Source: F1-60-MAGs149 sp037133755 (GTDB lineage: Bacteria > Actinomycetota > Thermoleophilia > Gaiellales > F1-60-MAGs149). Taken from it: a stretch of 64,000 bases of DNA. The translations under genes and the position numbers were made by a program. Where the stretch lies: NCBI GenBank assembly GCA_037133755.1, contig JBAXNN010000010.1, positions 1 to 64,000 of the forward strand, written 5' to 3'. Shown here in pieces: positions 34,073 through 42,400 of the stretch. Under the pieces are notes generated by a model. It saw only the letters and a program-made list of their open reading frames with translations, did no database searches and was not told the origin of the DNA. The first letter of the stretch is position 1. Each line of letters opens with the position of its first letter.

Positions 34073-34110
34073 AAAAAAGAGGAAGGGCCGGGTGTTGCCA
34101 CCCGGCCCTT
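34073..34110 (-). terminator. Intrinsic terminator after qcrCBA
   Basis: Leftward, AAGGGCCGGGTG pairs with CACCCGGCCCTT across a 4-base loop (34083-34110) and is followed by CCTC and a run of six T (34073-34078). This is the clearest rho-independent terminator in the window. It should separate qcrCBA from the ubiX-mqn operon. Confidence 0.85.
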
Positions 34111-34137
34111 GCCGTCAATTCCGTTGTGGCGCGGGAG

Positions 34138-35004
34138 CTAGCCCGCCGCGGCGGTGCCGGCGAATTCGCCACCGGCCTTCTCGCACGACGCCGGGTAGGT
34201 ATCCTTGGCCGTGGCGGCCTCCGGACCCTCCTTGCCGGCGGGTGCGCCCGAATGGGTCGCGACGTAGCCGGCGAAGCACTCGATCTGGTCCTTGGTGTAC
34301 TGGGCCTTGAACGAGGGCATGCCACCCTGACCGTTCGTGATCAGGCCGAGCGCCTTCTCGTAGTCGACCGCATTGGCCGTGAGGCTCGGACCGACGTTGC
34401 CGGCGGTTCCCGCGTCGGCGAACGTGTGACACGTCGAACACGGGCCGTTCGCGAACGCGGCTGCGCCCGGAGCGGTCGAGGCCGCACCGCCCGAACCCGG
34501 CGCCTTCGAGCCGTAGAATGTCAGCGTCAGCAGCACGACCGGCACCATCACGCCGACTGCGAGCGCAACGGGGCGACGCGAGAGACGACGGTCAGGGTTG
34601 CGGTCGATGAACGGCCAGCCGATCAGCAGGACCATCCAGATGGTCGGGATGATGACCGAGCCGACGATCAGCAGCTGCGGCGTCTTGAAGATGCGCAGCA
34701 GCTCGAACAGGAAGAAGAAGTACCACTCCGGACGCGGGTCGTAATGGAGCACACCCGGGTCGGCCTTCGCTTCGTAGGCGGGGCCGAGGATGCCACCGAT
34801 GCGGCCTGCGTCAAGCTCGCTCGGAATGGCGCCGAACTGGGCATGCCAGAGGATCGCCATGCCCATGATCAGGCCGACGACGATCAGGCTGACCATCGTG
34901 TCGTGGAAGACGGCGTGCGGGAAGAACGACTTGCCGTGCTTCTTCTGGAATGCGTACTCGCGCTCGTAGGACTCGCGGCGCTCGCGTGCGGTGAGACGAG
35001 GCAT
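34138..35004 (-). CDS. qcrC: Menaquinol:cytochrome c reductase, cytochrome b subunit IV fused to cytochrome c
   Basis: A 288-residue hybrid. Residues about 30-170 have three transmembrane helices with the Qo-site loop DPRPEWYFFFLFELL, the PetD-like C-terminal part of cytochrome b. Residues about 172-288 form a cytochrome c domain with heme motif CSTCH at 179-183 and a likely Met ligand in GGMPSF. This is the Bacillus QcrC architecture and completes a b6f-like split complex with QcrB. The cytochrome domain faces outside. Stop and start overlap qcrB as TAATG. Confidence 0.93.
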   Translation of the reverse strand: MPRLTARERRESYEREYAFQKKHGKSFFPHAVFHDTMVSLIVVGLIMGMAILWHAQFGAIPSELDAGRIGGILGPAYEAKADPGVLHYDPRPEWYFFFLFELLRIFKTPQLLIVGSVIIPTIWMVLLIGWPFIDRNPDRRLSRRPVALAVGVMVPVVLLTLTFYGSKAPGSGGAASTAPGAAAFANGPCSTCHTFADAGTAGNVGPSLTANAVDYEKALGLITNGQGGMPSFKAQYTKDQIECFAGYVATHSGAPAGKEGPEAATAKDTYPASCEKAGGEFAGTAAAG

Positions 35005-35717
35005 TAGACGTCACCCTCCGTGACCTGCATGCGCGACCAGGGCGGCGACGTGACGCCGAGCCGGACCACGAGCAGCATGTGCAGACCGATCAGACCGCCG
35101 AGGATGCTCGGGATCACCAGCATGTGCAGCGCGTAGAAGCGCGACAGCGTGTGCGTGGAGATCTCGGGGCCGACCATCAGGATCCACGACAGGGCCGGTC
35201 CGAGGATCGGCGCCGTGCCGTTGATGTTCACGCCGACGATCGTGGCCCAGTAGGCGCGCTCGTCGAAGACCAGCAGGTAGCCGGTGAACGACATGCCCAT
35301 CACCAGGATGAAGATGATCGCGCCAGTGATCCACGTCATCTCGCGCGGGTACTTGTACGCACCGAACAGGAACGTGCGGCCCATGTGCAGGAAGAGCAGC
35401 ACGACCATGACCGACGAGCCCCACTTGTGCATACCGCGGACGAGCCAGCCGAGCGTGGCGTCGTCGGTGATGAACTTGATCGTCGTCCAGGCGGTATCAG
35501 GATCGGGCTGGTAGTACATCGCGAGCAGAATGCCGGTGGTCACCTGCAGGATGAAGACGGTGATCAGCGCGGAGCCGAGCGTCTGCAGCCACGAGATGTC
35601 TTTCGGCACGTTGCGGAAGAGCATGAACTTGCCGAGCGAGACGAGACCGGAGCGCTCCTCAACCCAGTCGACGGGCATCTTCGCGATTTCAGCTGGGGGC
35701 GGAAGCAGGGTAGACAT
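35004..35717 (-). CDS. qcrB: Menaquinol:cytochrome c reductase, cytochrome b (b6-like) subunit
   Basis: A 237-residue, four-helix cytochrome b6-type subunit. The heme-ligating histidines sit in GMHKWGSS, LLFLHMGRTF, FYALHMLVIPS and LIGLHMLLVV. FLFGAYKYPREMTWITG and GYLLVFDERAYWAT belong to the quinone-site region. It carries the two b hemes of the menaquinol-oxidising complex. The start at 35717 follows the qcrA stop by 14 bases and gives a short cytoplasmic N terminus. Confidence 0.94.
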   Translation of the reverse strand: MSTLLPPPAEIAKMPVDWVEERSGLVSLGKFMLFRNVPKDISWLQTLGSALITVFILQVTTGILLAMYYQPDPDTAWTTIKFITDDATLGWLVRGMHKWGSSVMVVLLFLHMGRTFLFGAYKYPREMTWITGAIIFILVMGMSFTGYLLVFDERAYWATIVGVNINGTAPILGPALSWILMVGPEISTHTLSRFYALHMLVIPSILGGLIGLHMLLVVRLGVTSPPWSRMQVTEGDV

Positions 35718-35731
35718 AGGGTTGTTCTGCC

Positions 35732-36361
35732 TTAGTTGCTGGGTACAGGGTAGAGCCAACCGAGGAGGCCACCAACGGGCTCACCGGGAAGCTTGAACTG
35801 ATCCGTCATGACGACCTTGCCATCGATCTCCTCGGTCGCGAAGACGCGCCCGACGAACAGGCTGCCGCTATCGACCTTGTACTCGAAGCGGTTGAGCGGA
35901 CGGATCGGCGGTCCGGCCGTGCGGATGCCCTCGGTGTCGTACTGGCCACCGTGGCACGGGCAGGCGAAGCCGGTCGTCTTGAACTGCACGGGGCAGCCGA
36001 GGTGCATGCACACGTTCGAAATGATCGTGAACTCCTCGGCACCATCGCGGCGAACGTAGGCGACGCGCCGATCGAGCTCGCCGTTCTTCCCGCGCTCGAA
36101 GATGACGGGCTCGAAGGTGCCCTCCTTGTACGCCGCGTTATCGACCGGGCCCAGACTCGTCCAGTACCAGTCTTCCTTGGCGAACGACGGTCCGAGCACG
36201 AAGCCCAGAACGGGAACCGCGACCGCGATGCCGATCAGGCCACCGAGGCCGACCGTCGCTCCGGTCAGGAACTTGCTGCGGCTGATCACCGCACGGGGGT
36301 CGTTGACGTCGCTAAACGACGACACGCCAGCGCGATCGTTTCCGTTCTCAGCCACGGGCAT
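35732..36361 (-). CDS. qcrA: Rieske iron-sulfur subunit of menaquinol:cytochrome c reductase
   Basis: A 209-residue Rieske protein with an N-terminal membrane anchor (about 32-55) and a 2Fe-2S domain. Ligands are C118 and H120 in box 1 (CMHLGC) and C134 and H137 in box 2 (CPCHGG); C123 and C136 form the expected disulfide. SRSKFL before the anchor could be a weak Tat-like context, typical of Rieske export. It is the first gene of qcrABC, transferring electrons from menaquinol to the cytochrome c domain. Confidence 0.95.
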   Translation of the reverse strand: MPVAENGNDRAGVSSFSDVNDPRAVISRSKFLTGATVGLGGLIGIAVAVPVLGFVLGPSFAKEDWYWTSLGPVDNAAYKEGTFEPVIFERGKNGELDRRVAYVRRDGAEEFTIISNVCMHLGCPVQFKTTGFACPCHGGQYDTEGIRTAGPPIRPLNRFEYKVDSGSLFVGRVFATEEIDGKVVMTDQFKLPGEPVGGLLGWLYPVPSN

Positions 36362-36445
36362 TGCCTCCAGTCACGTAGGTATCTTGGAGGTGGTCCCCCC
36401 GGGATGTCAAAGTCGCCACGATCCGCACAAGCGTTCCGTTCGCGA

Positions 36446-36859
36446 TCATGCCTCTGCCTCCTCGCGCGTGAGCGAGCAGGAATTGATGCAGTAGCGCATG
36501 CCGCCAGGCCCGGGCCCGTCGGGAAAGACGTGGCCCAAGTGGCCGCCGCAGGCCTTGCAGACGACCTCAATGCGGCGCATGCCGTGCGAGGAATCCTCGC
36601 GCGCACCGACGTTGTCGTCCTCGACGGGGCGCGTGAAACTCGGCCAGCCCGTGCCGCTGTCGAACTTGTCGTCCGACGAGAACAGCGGGGTGCCGCAGCC
36701 GGCGCAGTGATACATGCCCGGCGCGTGGTCGTCCCAATAGGCGCCGGTGAACGGCGCTTCGGTGCCCTGCTGGCGCAGCACGGTGTACTGCTCCGGCGTC
36801 AGAATCGCGCGCCACTCTTCGTCAGTTCGCTCCACCGGGGAATCTCCTTGCGCAGCCAT
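36446..36859 (-). CDS. msrB: Peptide-methionine (R)-S-oxide reductase
   Basis: Reduces methionine-R-sulfoxide in proteins. The 137 residues include two zinc CxxC pairs (HCAGCG and VCKACGGHLGH), SGTGWPSF and the catalytic RYCINSCSL near the end. The length and motifs are complete. The protein has no signal peptide, so it acts in the cytoplasm. It is placed between ubiD and the qcr operon, pointing left, with 84 bases before qcrA and 52 after ubiD; co-transcription is possible. The start at 36859 is the ATG preceding the conserved ERTDEEWRAILTPEQY. Confidence 0.95.
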   Translation of the reverse strand: MAAQGDSPVERTDEEWRAILTPEQYTVLRQQGTEAPFTGAYWDDHAPGMYHCAGCGTPLFSSDDKFDSGTGWPSFTRPVEDDNVGAREDSSHGMRRIEVVCKACGGHLGHVFPDGPGPGGMRYCINSCSLTREEAEA

Positions 36860-36911
36860 CAGCAGCCGCCTCGCGATGCGAGCATAGTGCGACGCGTCAC
36901 GGGCATCGACC

Positions 36912-38366
36912 TCATCGAACGTGCCCCGGCATGTCGATACCGAACGACGCCCAGCGCTCGTCGACCCGCGCCTTGACGTCGTCGGGGATGCGGTTGACCT
37001 CGGGCCAGCCTCGCGTGTAGCCCTCGCCCTCCCACTTGGCCGTCGCATCGAAGCCGATCTTGCCGCCGAGCGCCTTGAGGCGCGCCGCATGATCGAGCTG
37101 GTCGAGCGGGCCGTAGGACATCAGGATGTCGTGCGCCGGATCGATGTTGGCACCCATCTGCCACACAACATCGGTGTAGTTGTGGACGTCGACCCACTCG
37201 TCAACCACGATCACCGCCTTCGTCAGCGACAGCAGCCCCGTGCCCCAGATGGCGTTCATCACCTTCTGCGCGTGGCCGGGGAAGCGCTTCTTGATCGAGA
37301 CGATCACGCAGTTGTGGAACGTCCCGGCGTACGGGATGTCGTAGTCGACGACCTCGGGCAGCGTCACGCGCACGGCGGGCAGGAAGATGCGCTCCGTGGC
37401 CTTGCCGAGCCAGAGATCCTCGCACGGCGGCGGGCCGACGACGATCGACGGGTAGATGGGATCGCGGCGCGACGTGATCGCCGTGACGTGCAGGACCGGG
37501 AAGTCATCGACGGGTGTGTAGTAGCCGGTGTGGTCGCCAAACGGCCCCTCGGGCTTCGTCTCGCCGCGGATGCAGTAGCCCTCGATCACGATCTCCGCGT
37601 TGACGGGGACCTGCAGATCGACGGTCTTGCATTGCACGAGCTCGATCGGCTCGTCGCGCAGCCAGCCGGCGACCATGTACTCGTCGATGTGCTTCGGCAG
37701 CGGCATCGAGCCCGAGTACGCCGTGATCGGATCGGTGCCGAGCGCGAGCGCGACCTCCATGCGGCCGTCGCCCTCACGGTGATCCGCAGCGGCATCCTTG
37801 TGCATCTGCCAGTGCAGGCCGAGTTCGTTCTTGCTGTGCTTCTGCAGGCGGTACATGCCGACGTTGCGCCCGCCGGTGACGGGGTCCTTTGTGATGATGT
37901 TCGCCATCGTCATGTACGGGCCGCCGTCGTCGGGCCACTGGAACTGGATCGGCAGCAGGTCGAGATCGGGCTCGGGCCAGACGACCTCCTGACAGGCACC
38001 GGAGCGCACGACCTTGGGCCGCGCGTCGGCGACGCCCTTGAGGCGGCGCAGCGCCTGCACCTTGTCCTTGAGTCCGTCCGGCGGCTTCAGCTCGAGCAGC
38101 TCGCCGATCTCCTCGCCGATCGAGTCGAAGTCGTCGCGGCCCATCGCCAGCAGCATGCGGCGCTCGGTGCCGAACTGGTTGATCAAGAGCGGGATGCGCG
38201 AGCCCTTGACGTTCGAGAAGAGCAGTGCCGGTCCGCCGCCCTTGAGGACGCGGTCGGCGATCTCGGTGATCTCGAGGTGCGGGTCGACCTCCTGGGTGAT
38301 CTCCACGAGCTCGCCTTCGCGGCGCAGCAGCTCGATCCAGGCGCGCAGGTCCTTGGGGCCGTTCAT
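36912..38366 (-). CDS. UbiD family prenyl-FMN-dependent decarboxylase (MqnL candidate)
   Basis: A 484-residue decarboxylase of the UbiD superfamily using prenyl-FMN from UbiX. Characteristic segments are RAWIELLRREGELVEI, GGRNVGMYRLQKHSKN, FGDHTGYYTP with its catalytic-region Asp/His, and SRRDPIYPSIVVGPPPCEDLWLG. Because the ubiE, ubiX and mqn genes lie in the same block, the likely substrate is the carboxylated naphthoquinol intermediate of the futalosine pathway (the proposed MqnL role). Other UbiD enzymes act on aromatic acids, so this is inference. Confidence 0.9.
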   Translation of the reverse strand: MNGPKDLRAWIELLRREGELVEITQEVDPHLEITEIADRVLKGGGPALLFSNVKGSRIPLLINQFGTERRMLLAMGRDDFDSIGEEIGELLELKPPDGLKDKVQALRRLKGVADARPKVVRSGACQEVVWPEPDLDLLPIQFQWPDDGGPYMTMANIITKDPVTGGRNVGMYRLQKHSKNELGLHWQMHKDAAADHREGDGRMEVALALGTDPITAYSGSMPLPKHIDEYMVAGWLRDEPIELVQCKTVDLQVPVNAEIVIEGYCIRGETKPEGPFGDHTGYYTPVDDFPVLHVTAITSRRDPIYPSIVVGPPPCEDLWLGKATERIFLPAVRVTLPEVVDYDIPYAGTFHNCVIVSIKKRFPGHAQKVMNAIWGTGLLSLTKAVIVVDEWVDVHNYTDVVWQMGANIDPAHDILMSYGPLDQLDHAARLKALGGKIGFDATAKWEGEGYTRGWPEVNRIPDDVKARVDERWASFGIDMPGHVR

Positions 38367-38905
38367 GCGTCTCCCATCAGTCGACGGTGCTCGGCCAGCA
38401 GCGGCGCCGATTCGACGTCGGCTACGAGCGCGAGCAGTGCGGCACCGTCGCCGGCGCGCAGCGCGTCGCGGGCGACCGCGAGCTCGTCGGTACGCGGACC
38501 GGCGAGGTGACGTGCCGTGGCGAGCCAGAGTTCGGCGTCGAGTCCCGTGCCGGTGACGCGCTGATGCGCGGCGAGCGAGATCAGGTCGGCCAGCGCGGCG
38601 ATGGCATCGACGTCGCCGGCTTCGCAGACCTGGACGAGCCCGGTCGCGTAGAGGTAATCGCCGAGGAGGAGCCCCTGCTCGCGGTCCAGCGGCGAGAACA
38701 CACGGGCGCGGGCCCCGTGGTGCACGAGGTAGCCCTCGTAGATCGTCTCCACGCCCGCACTGAAGGCGGTACCGCTGACGGGACCGAACAACGCGTCACC
38801 GGTGCGATCGGCCGGTGCCAGCACGGAACGGCCCCAGACCTCGCTGCCGCGGGCGGCGGCATCGGCGATGCGATCGATGCGGGAGACAGCCTCTACCGGA
38901 GCCAC
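38363..38905 (-). CDS. Hypothetical protein between hemB and ubiD (180 aa)
   Basis: An alanine-rich, mostly helical soluble protein. The segment FSPLDREQGLLLGDYLYATGLVQVCEAGD recalls the helices of polyprenyl synthases, but no aspartate-rich metal motif is present, so at best it is a degenerate or non-catalytic relative. Its ends overlap both neighbours (hemB by 13 bases, ubiD by 4), so it belongs to this operon. A small partner for the polyprenyl synthase is one possibility, as in two-component synthases. I cannot assign a function. Confidence 0.6.
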   Translation of the reverse strand: MAPVEAVSRIDRIADAAARGSEVWGRSVLAPADRTGDALFGPVSGTAFSAGVETIYEGYLVHHGARARVFSPLDREQGLLLGDYLYATGLVQVCEAGDVDAIAALADLISLAAHQRVTGTGLDAELWLATARHLAGPRTDELAVARDALRAGDGAALLALVADVESAPLLAEHRRLMGDA

Positions 38906-39867
38906 TGCGCGGCCTCCACGGCCCCGTAGGTGATGACGGCCCGCGCGCCGGCGCGTCGGATCGACAGCAGCGACTCGAGGTACGCGTCCTTGAACTCAAA
39001 GGCGCCGGCCGCAGCCGCGTGCTTGAGCATGGCGTACTCACCCGACACCTGGTACGCGAGCACCGGCAGGTCTGTCTGGTCCGACAGGTCGGAAATCACG
39101 TCGAGGGCGGTGAGAGCGGGCTTGACCATCAGCATGTCTGCCCCCTCCTCTTCGTCGATCAGTCCCTCGCGGACGGCCTCACGACGATTCGCGGGATCCA
39201 GCTGGTGCGAACGGCGATCGCCTTGCGTCGGCGTCGAGTGCGCGGCATCGCGGAACGGGCCGTAGAAGGACGAGGCGAACTTCGACGAGTAGGCGAGGAT
39301 GCCGACGGACTCGGCGAAACCATCCTCGTCGAGCGCGTCGCGAATCACCCCGACGCGGCCGTCGAACATGTCGGAGGGGGCCACGAGGTCGGCGCCGGCG
39401 CGCGCATGCGCGACCGCGGCACGGGCCAGGTTGGTCAGCGAGGCGTCGTTGAGGATCTCGCCGTTGGGACCGACCAGGCCGCAGTGGCCGTGGTCGGTGT
39501 ACTGGCAGAGACAGACGTCGGTGATGACCACGAGGTCGGGCGCAGCGGCACGGATCGCGCGCACGGCGGAGGGCACGGGGCCGTCAGGGTCCCATGCGGA
39601 GGTACCGACGGCGTCCTTCTCCTTCGGCAGTCCGAACAGCAACACGCCGGCGACACCGACAGCGGCAGCCTGCGCGGCCAGCTCGGCGGCGAGATCAGGC
39701 GACAGGCGATCGACGCCCGGCAGTGCACCAATCGGCTCGCGGCGCCCGGTACCGGGCAGCACGAAGATCGGCAGGATCAGCTGCGATGGCGCCAGCGAGG
39801 TCTCGCGCACGAGTGCGCGGAGCATCGGCGTGCGGCGAATACGGCGAGGTCGACTGTCCGGGAACAC
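38893..39867 (-). CDS. hemB: Delta-aminolevulinic acid dehydratase (porphobilinogen synthase)
   Basis: Condenses two 5-aminolevulinate molecules to porphobilinogen in tetrapyrrole synthesis. The 324 residues include LILPIFVLPGTG, VVITDVCLCQYTDHGHCGLV (zinc-type cysteine cluster), DLVAPSDMFDGRVG with an active-site region, and the Schiff-base lysine in MLMVKPALTALD. Other heme genes (hemA-E) are not adjacent. Linkage to the menaquinone and cytochrome genes makes respiratory sense. The unknown 180-residue gene overlaps its 3-prime end by 13 bases. Confidence 0.96.
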   Translation of the reverse strand: MFPDSRPRRIRRTPMLRALVRETSLAPSQLILPIFVLPGTGRREPIGALPGVDRLSPDLAAELAAQAAAVGVAGVLLFGLPKEKDAVGTSAWDPDGPVPSAVRAIRAAAPDLVVITDVCLCQYTDHGHCGLVGPNGEILNDASLTNLARAAVAHARAGADLVAPSDMFDGRVGVIRDALDEDGFAESVGILAYSSKFASSFYGPFRDAAHSTPTQGDRRSHQLDPANRREAVREGLIDEEEGADMLMVKPALTALDVISDLSDQTDLPVLAYQVSGEYAMLKHAAAAGAFEFKDAYLESLLSIRRAGARAVITYGAVEAAQWLR

Positions 39868-39909
39868 CGCGACAGGGTACGGCAGACCCGGCGGCGGGTC
39901 GTCCGCTCC

Positions 39910-41016
39910 CTAGCCGATCTGCAGCGACATCTCCGGCGCCGTGGCGCCGGTGTCACCAGACATTGTGGTAACCGGTGCGGTGTCCGTGACCGGCGGGACG
40001 CTGGCCGTGGTGTCCGTGAAGACCTCGAACGTATCGGTCACGCCGGTATCCGTCACGACGCCGGGCAGCGGCAGCGTGTCGCCGGTCACGGTCAGCGTCA
40101 GCGAGCCCGCATCGGGCAAGGTGAACGTCGGCACACCCGTGCCGGTGGTCGTCGCATCGTCATTGCCGCCGATGTCGCTGCCGTTGATCGCCGCGATGGC
40201 GAGCACGATGGCGAGCAAGGCGATACCGCCGACGATCACCGCGAGACCGGCATCGGAGATGCCACGACGAGGCGTGGTCGGCAGCGGCGGCTGCGGCAGC
40301 GGGGCCGGCGCAAGATCGCGCGGCAGGTTCGCGCCAGCCATCGCACGCAGACGACCGGCAGTCGCAGCCGCAGGCGGCGGCGGACGACGCGCGTCACTCG
40401 AGAGGAGCGCGAGAATCAGGCCGTTCAACGCGGGCGAGATATCCGGCGCGAACGTCATCGGCGAGGCCGGCGGCTGGGCCGGCTCCCGGCCTGCCACGAG
40501 CGTGTAGAGGATGGCGCCAAGCGCACGCATGTCAGCGGACGCGACCGGTGCGGCTGTGCCGTCGGCGGTGGCCTTGGCGGCAGCAAGTCCGGCGCCCATC
40601 ACAACCGGGCGCCCGGAGGCGTCGAGCACGACGGCATCGGAAATCAGATCCCCGTGCGTCTGACCCACGCCGTGCAGCGCCGCGAGGGCGTCGGCGATGT
40701 CCGCACCGACGAGGAGGGCGCTCGCCTGCGGCATGAGCACGCCGCCGAGCAGCGGGCCGTCGGCCTGCGCCTCGACGTAGGCGACCTTGCCCTCATCGAG
40801 CAGCGCGATGTCGAGCACCGGCGCGAGGCTCGCATGCCGAATCGCTTGAAGCGCGCGCAGATGGCGCTCGACGGCCTCGACGCGATCGCCGGCCTTGAGC
40901 TTGGCGACGGCGACCCGGTGGTCGGCGACCTGATCGACGGCAAGCTCGCGCTTGACACCGCCAATGGCGGGCAGAGGGGCGACAGGGCGGTAGCGGCCGG
41001 CGATGGGTTCGGACAT
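39910..41016 (-). CDS. Membrane-anchored pseudokinase (Ser/Thr kinase-like fold)
   Basis: A 368-residue protein. Residues about 1-250 follow the protein-kinase pattern (LVGADIADALAALHGVGQTHGD in the helix E/catalytic loop region), but the HRD motif reads HGD, the DFG position reads MGA, and no clear VAIK lysine is present. Catalysis is therefore improbable. A transmembrane helix (about 262-285) leads to a threonine-, aspartate- and valine-rich extracellular tail of about 80 residues. Such proteins may be signalling scaffolds, for example in cell-wall regulation. It diverges from moeA and is followed by hemB. Confidence 0.75.
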   Translation of the reverse strand: MSEPIAGRYRPVAPLPAIGGVKRELAVDQVADHRVAVAKLKAGDRVEAVERHLRALQAIRHASLAPVLDIALLDEGKVAYVEAQADGPLLGGVLMPQASALLVGADIADALAALHGVGQTHGDLISDAVVLDASGRPVVMGAGLAAAKATADGTAAPVASADMRALGAILYTLVAGREPAQPPASPMTFAPDISPALNGLILALLSSDARRPPPPAAATAGRLRAMAGANLPRDLAPAPLPQPPLPTTPRRGISDAGLAVIVGGIALLAIVLAIAAINGSDIGGNDDATTTGTGVPTFTLPDAGSLTLTVTGDTLPLPGVVTDTGVTDTFEVFTDTTASVPPVTDTAPVTTMSGDTGATAPEMSLQIG

Positions 41017-41104
41017 GATGAGAGGAAGTTCGACCGCAGGGGGCGGAACGTCCAGCGCTGTATACCATGCCGGGCGAAGCACCACGCACGTTCTTCACCG
41101 GACC

Positions 41105-42307
41105 ATGACCACCGAACTCCCCGCCGACCTCCCGCACCTCCGCACTCCCGTCGAGGAGGCGCGCGCCATGATCGTCGCCGCGCTGACCCCCTTGCCGGTC
41201 GAGCAGGTGGCGCTACGCGACCTGGCGGGCCGTGTTGTCGGGGCGCCGATCGTGGCACCCCATGACCTGCCGCGCTACGCCAACTCCGCGATGGATGGGT
41301 TCGCCATCAACTCCTCCACGCCCTCGCCTTGGCCGCTGTCGGCGCACATCCTGGCCGGCGACGACCCCGCACCGCTGACGCCTGGCACCGCCGCGGCAAT
41401 CGCCACCGGCGGCGTCGTGCCTGACGGCGCGGACGCGGTGATCCCCCTGGAGCGCGTCGTTGAGGAGCGCGACGTGATCACCGCCATGGCACCGGTCGAG
41501 CCGGGCGCGCACATCCGCCCCGCTGGCGCCGACGCCCGCTCCGGTGACGTCGTGCTCGAGCGCGGACAGCGCCTGTCGCCGCTGGCAGCGTCTGCCGTCT
41601 CCGGCCTGGGACTCACCGAGATCCCCTGCACCCGGCGTCCACGCGTCGTGGTGCTGACCACCGGCGACGAACTCGTTCCTCCCGGCCAGCCGCTCCGTCG
41701 TGGTCAGATCCACGAGTCGAACGCCGTCCTGGTCGCCTCTACCCTGGCAGCCGCCGGGTGCGAGATCGTGCGCACGGGCGGCGTCCCCGATACCGCCGAG
41801 GCAACGCGCCGCGCCTTCGCCGACGCAATCGCTGACGCCGACCTCGTCGTCTCGACCGGCGGCGTCTCCGTGGGACCGCGCGATCACGTCAAGCCCGCGC
41901 TGCGCGCACTCGGTGTCAGCGAGCTGTTCTGGCGCATTGCGACGCAACCGGGCCAACCCGTCTGGTGCGGCACGGCCGAGAACGGCACGCTCGTAGCGGG
42001 CCTGCCAGGCAATCCGCTGTCGGCGCTCGTCGGTCTGCACCTGCTGCTGATCCCTGCCGTCCGAGCACTGACGGGAGCTGCGCCCGAGCCGCAGACCGTC
42101 CGCGCCGAGCTGACCGCCCCGATCGGACAACTACCCGCCCGCCTGCGCGCGATCCCGATGCGCCTGGTCGATGGACGCCTGGAGCAACTTGGTGCCAGCC
42201 TCTCGCACCAGCTGGCGCGCGCCGCCCAGGCCAACGCGCTGGCGCTGATCCCGACCGGCGAGGGCGACCTCCCCGCCGGCACGATCGTCGACGCCGTCAC
42301 CCTCTGA
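41105..42307 (+). CDS. moeA: Molybdopterin molybdotransferase
   Basis: Inserts molybdate into adenylated molybdopterin to give Moco. The 400 residues hold the four MoeA subdomains; conserved marks are RYANSAMDGFAI, VLTTGDELVPPGQPLRRGQIHESN, VSTGGVSVGPRDHVKPAL and VAGLPGNPLSALVGLHLL. The start ATG 41105 gives the usual N terminus. A MobA-like nucleotidyltransferase gene at 59.8 kb may belong to the same cofactor chemistry. It diverges from the pseudokinase gene with 88 bases between starts. Confidence 0.94.
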   Translation: MTTELPADLPHLRTPVEEARAMIVAALTPLPVEQVALRDLAGRVVGAPIVAPHDLPRYANSAMDGFAINSSTPSPWPLSAHILAGDDPAPLTPGTAAAIATGGVVPDGADAVIPLERVVEERDVITAMAPVEPGAHIRPAGADARSGDVVLERGQRLSPLAASAVSGLGLTEIPCTRRPRVVVLTTGDELVPPGQPLRRGQIHESNAVLVASTLAAAGCEIVRTGGVPDTAEATRRAFADAIADADLVVSTGGVSVGPRDHVKPALRALGVSELFWRIATQPGQPVWCGTAENGTLVAGLPGNPLSALVGLHLLLIPAVRALTGAAPEPQTVRAELTAPIGQLPARLRAIPMRLVDGRLEQLGASLSHQLARAAQANALALIPTGEGDLPAGTIVDAVTL

Positions 42308-42400
42308 TCAGCCTGCGGGCGAGAGCCTGCGAAGTGGTTGAGGGCATCGCGCTACGGTGCGAGCAGTTCACCCCAACGGCAATTGCGGAGAAGGCAGGAC

